Assembly: GCA_045592225.1 (NCBI GenBank)
Contig: JAZNUH010000136.1
Span: forward strand, 1-17,104
Source: JAZNUH01 sp045592225
GTDB taxonomy: Bacteria; Bacillota; Clostridia; UMGS1883; UMGS1540
Direction of reading: 5' to 3'
Length of the DNA: 17,104 bases
Within the stretch, counting starts at the first letter, position 1; every line of letters starts with the position of its first letter. The position numbers were made by a program, and so were the translations under genes. The notes below the pieces were generated by a model. That model saw only the letters and a program-made list of their open reading frames with translations. It made no database searches and was not told the DNA's origin. Positions 1 to 7,173 of this stretch are shown here, piece after piece.

Positions 1-1797
1 TGTTGCTTCTGCAGGGATAGTAAGTTCGTCTGTTTTAACAAGCGCTGCACCACTTGTTGAGCCACTATAAACAGTTGAATTTATAGAAACAGCCTTCAGG
101 CGACGTATTCCGTCTACTTCAGCATATGCAGCAGTAACAACCGATACTGCATCTGTCGAATTTGGCAATCCTGCAAAGGCAACTGCTGTACCGTTTGCTA
201 CAGGATTTTCAATTACTCTGAGTTCATTAGTGTTTTTAGTGGGGTTTACAAAATCTACTCTTGCTTCTGTAACCTCTTCTAAACGGAAGTTGTCAAGATA
301 AAATGCACCATTGCCCCAATGTGCACTATACGACCCAATTAAAATCTGAGCATAGCCATTAGTTGTAGGTGTGTAATACATTACAACCTCGTACCATTTA
401 TTTGCGGCGGGTAATGCTGTTCCGTAATTTAAGAATACGGGGGCAGCTGTACCACTCTGACGAATGAACATTGGAACAGTTGAACATTCGCTCGATACTT
501 TTGCTGCATACGAAATTCTGTATGTCTTTCCGGCTGTTACATCTATTCTCTGCTGAAGAACAAGTCTTTCTTTAAAAGTTCCTGATGTATTGATAGTTTT
601 GTTTGCAACACAGTCAAATTTTACGCACCAACTGCCGTCATAGGGGTCTGTGTTGTCCAAAAACATGGTTGTTCCGGGATTTTCACCGCCGCCTCCATTA
701 GTCCATGAACCGGGCCAACCAGCATTTGCAACTTCTTCAAAGCTACCGTTTAATGCAAGGTTTCCGGCATCTGCAGGAATTTCTTCTATACTTATATCAT
801 CAACATAAATTGTACCTGTTGCATCTGTTAAAACCAGGCTGAGTACTAATACAGATTCTGTTGTAACAGTAGGCGATGTTGTAAATGAAACACCTATTCT
901 TAACCAGTTATCAACGGGTGCAGTTGTTCTATACAAAGGATAGAGCGCAGCGGAACCTAAATACCTATCATGGTCAACACGTAAACGTAAGCCCTCAGCA
1001 GCTGTAAAAGTATCGGTAGCATCTCCCTTTATAGCAATGCTGGCATTATACTTTGTGCTTGCTTTAAATCCGGTTAAGCTCTGATATGCAATGGGCTGTG
1101 CTTCTGTATTACCTGTAAGTTTTAAAACCTTGTTTGTTGTTGCACTTTCACCTTCACCGGTGGTCAATGTTGCGATTTCAGCATTATTAAGCAATATCCA
1201 TTCACTATTTGTTGTGTTTTCTAAATCCCAGTTTTCTACTATATTTCCTGTTTTTGCAGGAGGCAACAGTTTTTCAGCAACAGAAACGTTGTCTATATAA
1301 ACCTTACCCGCAGATGTGGGATTAAAAAAGTAGAACTGCAGCTGAGGCGCGTTTTCGCTCTGAAAATCGCCTACAGTAAACAATAAGCTTGCTGTTGTCC
1401 AATCTGTAGCAGCACCTTTAACGAATTTGTCAACGCCACCAACAAGTGCGCCTGCAGCACCCTCACGTATAATATAACGTAAGCCGCTTCCTTCAGTTGC
1501 TGTTACAATCTTAACATCGAAAGAAAGTGTGTATTGCTTTCCTGCTTCGAGTTCTTCTAATGTGAAGAAGGACGCAGCATTTCCGGCTGTTGCATAATCA
1601 ATCATAAGTCCGTTGCCACTTTTGCCGGCTTCAGTACATACTGAATGACTTGCAGCGATTGACCAGCCATCGGTGGATTCAAAATCACCGTTTGTAACAA
1701 GATTTACACCGTTAGCTGCAAATGCAGGTACAACGAGTAAGCTTGCAACGGTCAGCAGCATAATAGCTGCCATAAAAATACTTTGTAATTTTTTCAC
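1..1797 (-). CDS. Secreted multi-module carbohydrate-binding-like protein, short paralog (3' end off-window)
   Basis: A single open frame runs from a GTG at 1797 to the left edge (599 codons seen). The start is set by GGAGGG about 6 nt upstream and by an N-terminus matching the neighbouring paralog. A Sec signal peptide (MKKLQSIF..., likely cleaved after VPAFA, residue 27) is followed by modules A (about 31-175), B (about 184-343), C (starts NLALNGSFEE) and most of D. Modules A-C have the NxxFE...GW start and YIDN/YVDD end of CBM4/9-like beta-sandwiches. By comparison with the paralog only about 30 residues are missing, ending near an FLW motif. No catalytic domain or wall anchor is seen. It lies 62 bp after the longer paralog and is probably cotranscribed with it. 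Glycan binding is inferred from fold resemblance; the ligand is unknown. Confidence 0.8.
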   Translation of the reverse strand, partial: MKKLQSIFMAAIMLLTVASLLVVPAFAANGVNLVTNGDFESTDGWSIAASHSVCTEAGKSGNGLMIDYATAGNAASFFTLEELEAGKQYTLSFDVKIVTATEGSGLRYIIREGAAGALVGGVDKFVKGAATDWTTASLLFTVGDFQSENAPQLQFYFFNPTSAGKVYIDNVSVAEKLLPPAKTGNIVENWDLENTTNSEWILLNNAEIATLTTGEGESATTNKVLKLTGNTEAQPIAYQSLTGFKASTKYNASIAIKGDATDTFTAAEGLRLRVDHDRYLGSAALYPLYRTTAPVDNWLRIGVSFTTSPTVTTESVLVLSLVLTDATGTIYVDDISIEEIPADAGNLALNGSFEEVANAGWPGSWTNGGGGENPGTTMFLDNTDPYDGSWCVKFDCVANKTINTSGTFKERLVLQQRIDVTAGKTYRISYAAKVSSECSTVPMFIRQSGTAAPVFLNYGTALPAANKWYEVVMYYTPTTNGYAQILIGSYSAHWGNGAFYLDNFRLEEVTEARVDFVNPTKNTNELRVIENPVANGTAVAFAGLPNSTDAVSVVTAAYAEVDGIRRLKAVSINSTVYSGSTSGAALVKTDELTIPAEAT

Positions 1798-1809
1798 AAA
1801 AATCCCTCC
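1759..1809 (-). repeat. 51-bp near-identical 5' segment shared with the upstream paralog
   Basis: This stretch, covering the ribosome binding site, GTG start and first signal-peptide codons, matches 4683-4733 with one mismatch in 51 bases. Similarity stops at the Shine-Dalgarno core on the upstream side, so the gene duplication carried its ribosome binding site but not its promoter. Confidence 0.85.
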
Positions 1810-1831
1810 TAGATTTTATAAAATAATCATC

Positions 1832-1853
1832 ACGAAATCAATTTGTATTTCGT
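1832..1853 (-). other. Small inverted repeat between the two paralogs
   Basis: ACGAAAT (1832-1838) and ATTTCGT (1847-1853) form a 7-bp stem with an 8-nt loop, in the 62-bp gap just after the stop codon of the longer paralog. No good T-tract follows, so it is more likely an mRNA-processing or stabilising hairpin than a terminator. No promoter is visible in this gap. Confidence 0.3.
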
Positions 1854-1859
1854 ATATGT

Positions 1860-4721
1860 TTATTCTGTAATTTCATCCTGTTCAAAGAGAACCAGGTTGC
1901 TGTTACCAAGAGGTGTCTTTTTATCGGCAGACCAAAGGAATGTTTTAACCATATATGCATCTTCAGGGATATCTACCGCCTCAGTTGCAAGAAGTGCTGA
2001 TGCACATACCGTGTTTGTGTGTGTTGTTGAACTGAGGCTAACGCTCTTAAGGCGAAGAGTATCATTGTCCTTTACATAAACCGCTGTTACAAGAGTAGCT
2101 GTATCAGTTGTTTTGGGAAGTCCTGCAAAAGCAGCTATTTTACTGTCTGCTTCAGGTGTTTCAATAACTCTGAGTTCGTTGCTGTTTTTATCAGCATTTA
2201 CAAAATCAACTCTTGCGTCAGTAACTTCTTCCATACGGAAAGCATCTACATAAAATGCACCGCTTCCGTTATGTGCATTATAGGAACCTACTAAGATTTT
2301 TGCAGTTCCCGATGCTGTGGGAGTATAGTATAATACAACCTCATACCATTTATTGGCTTCGGGTAAGGTTACACCGCCATTAAGGAAACCGGGTGCAGCG
2401 TTACCCATCTGACGCATAAAGATAGCAACCGATGAACAACCACTTTCTACTTTAGCGGCATAAGAAATTCTGTATGTTTTACCTGCTGTCACGTTTATGC
2501 CCTGCATTAAACAGAGTCTCTGCTTAATTGATGCTGCAGCGTCTGCGTTAATTGTATTATTCGCTGCACAATCAAATTTTACACACCAACTGCCGTCATA
2601 GGGGTCTGTATTATCAAAAAATACTGTCTTTCCGGGATTTTCGCCGCCACCTGTGTTAGTCCATGAACCTGGCCAACCAACATTTGTAACTTCTTCAAAG
2701 CTACCATTGAGCGCAAGGTTTGAAGAATCTGTCTGAGCTTCTTCAACGCTTATATCATCAACATAAATTGTACCTGTTGCATCTGTTAAGAACAGACTAA
2801 GTACTAATATAGATTCTGTTGTAACAGTATCTGCTGTTGTAAATGAAACACCTATACGCTTCCATGTATCTGTCTCTGCTGCTCCGGTATACAGGGGATA
2901 AAATGCTGCAGTTGTCAAACGTTTGTTATAGTCAACACGTAATCTTATTCCCTTATCACTTCCTGTTGCTGTAAACACATCAGTAGCGTCCGATTTAATT
3001 GCAATACTTATATTATATTTTGTGTTAGGTTTGAAGCCTGTCATTTCCTGGTATGCGGCAGGCTGCGCATCTGCATTACCTGTAAGTTTGAGAGTGTTGT
3101 TGGTTGTTGCACTTGCGCCTTCACCTTCTGTTAAAGCAGCAATTTCTGCACCCAGTAAAGCCCATTCATTGTTTGTTTCGTTTTCGAGATCCCAGTTACC
3201 AACCATATTTCCTGTTTTTGCAGGAGGCAACTTTTTCTCGGTAATGGATACATTATCGATATAAATCTTACCTTCTGATGTAGGTGCCATAAAATAGAAT
3301 TGCAGCTGTGGCACATCTTCACTCTGGAATTCAGCAACATCAAAAAGAATACTAACTGTTGTCCAGTCAGCAGCATCGCCTGTTACAAACTTTGTTACAC
3401 TACCAACAAGCGAACCTGCAGCACCTTCGCGTATAATATAACGTAATCCGCTACCCTTAGTAGCTGTTACAATCTTTGCATCAAAAGAAAGTGTGTATTT
3501 TTTTCCTGCTTCAAGGCCATTTAATGTGGCATAAGACATTGCTGTACCGGCAGTTGCGTAATCAAGTAAAAGACCCTTACCGCTTCTGCCTGCTTCAGCA
3601 CATACATTGTGATTATCTGCAATTGTCCAACCTTCATCAGCCTCAAAATCACCATTCATAACAATTTTGGATGAATCAATTATAACTTCTTCTTTTTCCT
3701 CGATTATAATTTCATCAGCATAAACTGTTCCTGTTGCCTCATTTAAGTACATGCTCAATACAAGCACCGATTCACTTGTAACATTTTCTGATGTTGTAAA
3801 TGTTGTTTCCATTTCCTTCCATTTGTTAGAAGGTGCTGTATTTGTATACATGGGGTAAAATGCTGCAGTAGTCAGGAATTTATTGTAGTCCACACGTACT
3901 CTGATTCCCTTATCACTTCCTGAAGCTGTCAGGGGATCAACTGCATCACTTTTTACAGACACACTAACAGTATACTCTGTGTTGGGTTTAAAGCCTGTCA
4001 GTTCCTGATATGCCGCAGGCTGTGCCTCTGTATTACCTTTAAGCTTGATAACTTTATTTGTTGTTGCGCTTTCGCCCTCACCTTCTGTTAATGCAGTAAT
4101 TTCAGCATCACTAAGAAAAGCCCATTTTTCATTAGTCTCATTTTCAAGGTCCCAGTTTTCTACTAAATTTCCTGTTTTTGCAGGAGGTGCAATTTTTTCA
4201 ACAATTGATACATTGTCTATGTAAACTTCGCCCGCGGATGTGGGAGGCATATAATAGAACATAAGCTGAGGAACTGCTTCGCTCTGGAATTCAGCAACTG
4301 TAAAGGACGTGCTAACATTTGTCCATTCGCCTGCTTCGCCTGTGATAAAGCTGTTTATTGCTCCAACAAGTGCACCATTACCGCCTTCACGCATCATGTA
4401 ACGTAAACCCATGCCCTCGATATCGGTAACTACCTTTACATCAAAGGAAAAGATATAGGTTTTTCCAACTTCAAGATCTGCAATCTCTGTGTAAGCAACA
4501 CCCGAGCCCGCAACTTCATAATCAATCAGCAGACCGTTACCGCTTTTGCCGGCTTCAGCACATACTGAATGATTTTTGTCTAATGTCCAGCCCTCTGTCG
4601 CTTCAAAATTACCATTTGTAACAAGATTTACACTGTCATCTGCAAGAGCAGGCATAACAAGCAAACTTGCTACAGTAAGTAACATAATAGCTGCCATTAA
4701 AATACTTTGTAATTTTTTCAC
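1860..4721 (-). CDS. Secreted multi-module carbohydrate-binding-like protein, long paralog (A-B-A-B-C-D)
   Basis: Encodes 953 residues from a GTG at 4721 with GGAGGG upstream; an in-frame ATG at 4784 is rejected because it adds 21 residues before an obvious signal peptide. The signal peptide ends near MPALA (residue 27). Modules: A1 31-176, B1 181-344, A2 351-496, B2 501-662, C 668-833, D 836-953. Modules A-C open with NGxFE or NWDLEN and close with YIDNVSI/YVDDIS, as in CBM4/9-type beta-sandwiches. D ends with MVKTFLW and resembles C-terminal domains I know from secreted clostridial carbohydrate enzymes. There is no catalytic domain, LPXTG, SLH or lipobox, so the product is probably secreted free or held by an unseen interaction. 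It follows the rhamnosidase by 102 bp and has its own putative operator and promoter. Ligand unknown; a rhamnose-containing glycan is inferred from context. Confidence 0.85.
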   Translation of the reverse strand: MKKLQSILMAAIMLLTVASLLVMPALADDSVNLVTNGNFEATEGWTLDKNHSVCAEAGKSGNGLLIDYEVAGSGVAYTEIADLEVGKTYIFSFDVKVVTDIEGMGLRYMMREGGNGALVGAINSFITGEAGEWTNVSTSFTVAEFQSEAVPQLMFYYMPPTSAGEVYIDNVSIVEKIAPPAKTGNLVENWDLENETNEKWAFLSDAEITALTEGEGESATTNKVIKLKGNTEAQPAAYQELTGFKPNTEYTVSVSVKSDAVDPLTASGSDKGIRVRVDYNKFLTTAAFYPMYTNTAPSNKWKEMETTFTTSENVTSESVLVLSMYLNEATGTVYADEIIIEEKEEVIIDSSKIVMNGDFEADEGWTIADNHNVCAEAGRSGKGLLLDYATAGTAMSYATLNGLEAGKKYTLSFDAKIVTATKGSGLRYIIREGAAGSLVGSVTKFVTGDAADWTTVSILFDVAEFQSEDVPQLQFYFMAPTSEGKIYIDNVSITEKKLPPAKTGNMVGNWDLENETNNEWALLGAEIAALTEGEGASATTNNTLKLTGNADAQPAAYQEMTGFKPNTKYNISIAIKSDATDVFTATGSDKGIRLRVDYNKRLTTAAFYPLYTGAAETDTWKRIGVSFTTADTVTTESILVLSLFLTDATGTIYVDDISVEEAQTDSSNLALNGSFEEVTNVGWPGSWTNTGGGENPGKTVFFDNTDPYDGSWCVKFDCAANNTINADAAASIKQRLCLMQGINVTAGKTYRISYAAKVESGCSSVAIFMRQMGNAAPGFLNGGVTLPEANKWYEVVLYYTPTASGTAKILVGSYNAHNGSGAFYVDAFRMEEVTDARVDFVNADKNSNELRVIETPEADSKIAAFAGLPKTTDTATLVTAVYVKDNDTLRLKSVSLSSTTHTNTVCASALLATEAVDIPEDAYMVKTFLWSADKKTPLGNSNLVLFEQDEITE
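2736..4631 (-). repeat. Internal tandem duplication of a 320-residue A-B unit
   Basis: Residues 31-350 and 351-662 of the long paralog are two copies of one unit. Landmarks recur exactly 320 residues apart: NGNFE at 36-40 against NGDFE at 356-360, and AKTGN at 181 against AKTGN at 501. The second copy is one residue shorter (LGAEI for LSDAEI). The shorter paralog has only one such unit. Confidence 0.9.
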
Positions 4722-4756
4722 AAAAATCCCTCCATTGTGATAATAGTATAGTATGT

Positions 4757-4784
4757 ATTTTATAATAAAAACGCCCTTTTTCAT
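4757..4784 (-). promoter_or_regulatory. Putative promoter of the long paralog
   Basis: Reading the minus strand, a TAAAAT -10 element (4762 down to 4757) lies 22 nt after the promoter-proximal operator half-site. The rhamnosidase and araC promoters have 23 nt at this place. No good -35 hexamer is present (ATGAAA abuts the half-site), which would fit an activator-dependent promoter. A TATACT further downstream is an alternative -10. Confidence 0.4.
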
Positions 4785-4816
4785 AGGGAAAATTTTACGA
4801 TATAAAGGGTGAATTT
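4785..4816 (-). promoter_or_regulatory. Putative AraC-family operator: direct repeat, 21-bp period
   Basis: On the plus strand AGGGAAAATTT (4785-4795) and AGGGTGAATTT (4806-4816) lie exactly 21 bp apart in the same orientation. This is the same motif, spacing and orientation as the pair upstream of the rhamnosidase. AraC-family proteins typically bind two direct half-sites about two helical turns apart. The outer half-site begins only 8 nt past the rhamnosidase stop codon. Confidence 0.5.
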
Positions 4817-4823
4817 TATTTTT

Positions 4824-7013
4824 TTAAATTGCATCAAACTCTATGTTATGAATTCCCGCTTTCAGAATACATTCTTTACCTGGCAATACAACCTCAGCTT
4901 GCGTTCCTGCAGGTACTGTTACACAGCATTTTCCGGCATCTGCATCGTATTCCACTGTGATTTCGCCCGAAACACTTGCATAGCTCATTTTTACGCGCGG
5001 AACTCTTTTATCCATGTGAGGTTCGATTTTAAAACGTTTATAGCCTTCCTCAAGAGCTTTTATTCCCGCCATATATTCATACATCCATTCAGCAACTGCA
5101 CCAAAAGAATAATGGTTAAACGAATTCATACCAACATCACCAAATCCGTCAACCTCGTTGTATGAATTCCATCTCTCCCACATTGTTGTTGCTCCCATCT
5201 TAATGCAGTAGCCCCATGACGGATATGTTTCATTAAGAAGAAGTGTATACGCAAGCTCGTCATATCCGTTTTCAGATAAAACCGGCAAAAGATATGATGT
5301 GCCAACAAAGCCGGTGGACAAATGATTGTTGCGCTCTTTTATTGTTCTGACAAGATGTGCTGCAGTTTTTTCTTTATCTTCATAAAGTCCGAAACGCAAT
5401 GCCAGAACATAATCACACTGTGTATCCCCTTCTATTTTACCGTCTTTATCAATGAATCTACTGATAAATGCCTGTTTAATCAGTTCATACATTTCAGCGT
5501 AATATTTTACATCTTCGTCTTTTCCAAGCTTTTCGGCAATCTCTGCCATAAGCTGTGCGTCAAAGGCAAAGTATGCTGTGCCGGTTATGTTTTTGGGAGT
5601 TATACTGTCAACATTCAGCCAATCGCCATAGCCTTTGTCCGGCTGAATATAGTTTTCAGCTCTTGCTGCGAGAAATGCAAAGTAACGCTTCATATCATTA
5701 TAGCAATTTTCAAGCGCTTCGGTATCTCCATACATTTTCCATAAATGATATGGTATTATAAAAAGTGCATCTCCCCAAGCCGCCGCGGCATTACCTGTAA
5801 TAAACTTACCACGCGATACATATACTCTCGGAACAACGTTTGGCACCGTGCCATCTGCAAAAATAGCATCCTGAACATCACGCATATATTTTTTGTAAAA
5901 CTCTCTGGAGTTTAAATTATACATTCCCGTTCTGGCAAAAATCTGTGCATCGCCTGTCCAGCCCATACGTTCATTTCTTTGCGGACAGTCGGTTGGAACA
6001 TCAAGGAAATTGCTTATCTGTCCCCAAAGCTGATTGCTGTATATTTTATTTACAAGCTTTGAGGATGTTTCTATAAATCCTATCTGCTTACAATCCGATG
6101 ATAAAACAATTGTTTCAACAGATGTAAGCGGCAGAGAAGATTCTATGTACCTGAAGCCATGGAATGTAAAGCGCGGCATGTACTCCTTTTCTCCGTCACT
6201 TCCGGCAACAAAAGTATCTGTCTGTCTTGCTGTACGCAAATTAGCAGTATATAATTCGGTTCCGTCAAGCATTTCGCCAAATCGAAGCTGCAATTTATCG
6301 TTCTTTTTTGCACTAAATTTAACACGAACTACACCACTTGCGTTCTGGCCCATATCATATATGTAATTTCCGTGCGAATCACGTGTTTCGCCAATCGACT
6401 GTAATGTACGTATATGTCTTATAGGAGGATGCTGTCTTGGTTCGATACGGGCACCTAAAACATAACTCCACACATATACTGCGGGTTCCCATAGGCTGTC
6501 ATCAAAGTCCGCATTCATCCATCCATCCGGTTCTTTTGATTCATCAAAATATTCACCGTGAATTATGTCTGCATATATGTATCCGCCATAACTTACACGC
6601 CAGTTATCATTTACAGTTATTACAGCGCCATCATCCATATGCATCTGCAAACCAAGAGCAACAATTTTATCATAATGGCAGGGACCTACACTGGCAACAT
6701 TACCTGCATACCAGCCGTCTGCTACAATTGCAGTCAGGCAATGCTTACCCTTTGAAATTGTTATATCAAATTCGTCGTAATAAAGACGTTTAGAAAAGTC
6801 GGTCCAGCCCGGTGAGAGGAAATAATCACCAATTTTTTTGCCGTCAAGAAAGACTTCATACACGCCAAGTGCAGTTATATAAAGTTTCGCCTGAGTTTCT
6901 TTTTCAACCGAAAAAACGTAACGATAGTATGTGGGCCTGCCACAAAGATGAACATCGGTTTCCAAAGGAATTTTACGAAGTTCTTCAGGCGCAACATAAA
7001 ATTCAAACTCCAT
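4824..7013 (-). CDS. Alpha-L-rhamnosidase, glycoside hydrolase family 78, cytoplasmic
   Basis: Encodes 729 residues that should hydrolyse terminal alpha-L-rhamnose from plant or bacterial glycans and glycosides by the inverting GH78 mechanism. Order: N-terminal beta-sandwich about 30-190, concanavalin-like middle domain about 195-305, (alpha/alpha)6 catalytic barrel about 310-645, C-terminal beta domain about 647-729. The signature DCPQRNERMGWTGD at 342-355 carries the expected general acid Glu348, and TMWERW at 610-615 carries the expected base Glu613. There is no signal peptide, so it should act in the cytoplasm on imported oligosaccharides. It begins directly at the N-domain, so it lacks the leading Fn3-like domain of many larger family members. 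The ATG start has AGGAGG 8 nt upstream. It faces an AraC-type regulator across a promoter region with candidate operators. Confidence 0.95.
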   Translation of the reverse strand: MEFEFYVAPEELRKIPLETDVHLCGRPTYYRYVFSVEKETQAKLYITALGVYEVFLDGKKIGDYFLSPGWTDFSKRLYYDEFDITISKGKHCLTAIVADGWYAGNVASVGPCHYDKIVALGLQMHMDDGAVITVNDNWRVSYGGYIYADIIHGEYFDESKEPDGWMNADFDDSLWEPAVYVWSYVLGARIEPRQHPPIRHIRTLQSIGETRDSHGNYIYDMGQNASGVVRVKFSAKKNDKLQLRFGEMLDGTELYTANLRTARQTDTFVAGSDGEKEYMPRFTFHGFRYIESSLPLTSVETIVLSSDCKQIGFIETSSKLVNKIYSNQLWGQISNFLDVPTDCPQRNERMGWTGDAQIFARTGMYNLNSREFYKKYMRDVQDAIFADGTVPNVVPRVYVSRGKFITGNAAAAWGDALFIIPYHLWKMYGDTEALENCYNDMKRYFAFLAARAENYIQPDKGYGDWLNVDSITPKNITGTAYFAFDAQLMAEIAEKLGKDEDVKYYAEMYELIKQAFISRFIDKDGKIEGDTQCDYVLALRFGLYEDKEKTAAHLVRTIKERNNHLSTGFVGTSYLLPVLSENGYDELAYTLLLNETYPSWGYCIKMGATTMWERWNSYNEVDGFGDVGMNSFNHYSFGAVAEWMYEYMAGIKALEEGYKRFKIEPHMDKRVPRVKMSYASVSGEITVEYDADAGKCCVTVPAGTQAEVVLPGKECILKAGIHNIEFDAI

Positions 7014-7043
7014 CGCAAACTCCTCCTTATTTTATATCACCTT

Positions 7044-7073
7044 ATTTTAACATATTGTCATCAACTTAAACAA
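7044..7073 (-). promoter_or_regulatory. Putative promoter of the rhamnosidase gene
   Basis: On the minus strand, an extended -10 (TGT followed by TAAAAT, 7049 down to 7044) has a weak -35, TTGTTT at 7073-7068 with an 18-nt spacer, or TGTTTA with 17. A start near 7037 gives a leader of about 23 nt. The weak -35 abuts an operator half-site, as expected where an activator contacts RNA polymerase. Confidence 0.55.
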
Positions 7074-7104
7074 GGGTTAATTTTATGAAAATCAGGGTCT
7101 ATTT
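7073..7104 (-). promoter_or_regulatory. Putative AraC-family operator upstream of the rhamnosidase
   Basis: AGGGTTAATTT (7073-7083) and AGGGTCTATTT (7094-7104) are direct repeats matching at 9 of 11 bases and exactly 21 bp apart. Relative to the inferred start they cover about -36 to -46 and -57 to -67, the usual place for AraC/RhaS-type activators. The inner copy overlaps the -35 element by one base. Confidence 0.6.
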
Positions 7105-7114
7105 GGTGGAATAA

Positions 7115-7125
7115 CTATCTACCCT
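7115..7125 (+). promoter_or_regulatory. Putative single operator half-site at the araC-type promoter
   Basis: The minus strand of this stretch reads AGGGTAGATAG, matching the AGGGTnnAT core of the other half-sites but in inverted orientation. It directly abuts the -35 box of the regulator gene, which suggests autoregulation. The outer three bases are less conserved. Confidence 0.4.
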
Positions 7126-7154
7126 TTGACAACTAAAAAAAAGAATGTTAAAAT
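7126..7154 (+). promoter_or_regulatory. Promoter of the AraC-family regulator
   Basis: A perfect -35 TTGACA (7126-7131), a 17-nt spacer ending in TGT (extended -10) and TAAAAT (7149-7154) make a strong sigma-A promoter. The transcript would start near 7161, right at the GGAGGG ribosome binding site, so the leader is very short. Confidence 0.75.
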
Positions 7155-7173
7155 AAAACCGGAGGGAATAAAA

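Noticed and set aside
342..355. Asn instead of Asp in the rhamnosidase signature (protein residue 347)
   Set aside because: The coordinates are residues of the GH78 protein. I believe this substitution is common in the family, and both catalytic Glu residues are kept, so it is not evidence of inactivity.
1..4721. The two repeat-rich proteins as adhesins or S-layer proteins
   Set aside because: No SLH, LPXTG or other anchor, and the module ends match carbohydrate-binding beta-sandwiches better than adhesin repeats.
4722..4784. Upstream ATG extending the long binding protein by 21 residues
   Set aside because: It would bury the signal peptide; the GTG at 4721 has a strong ribosome binding site that is conserved in the paralog.
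4764..4810. Terminator between the rhamnosidase and the long binding protein
   Set aside because: CCCTTT and AAAGGG on the minus strand could pair across a loop of about 22 nt before a T-run, but the stem is only 6 bp; the same bases fit the operator repeats better.
5322..5744. 140-codon open frame opposite the rhamnosidase
   Set aside because: Antisense to the conserved GH78 catalytic domain, low-complexity hydrophobic product, no promoter or ribosome binding site.
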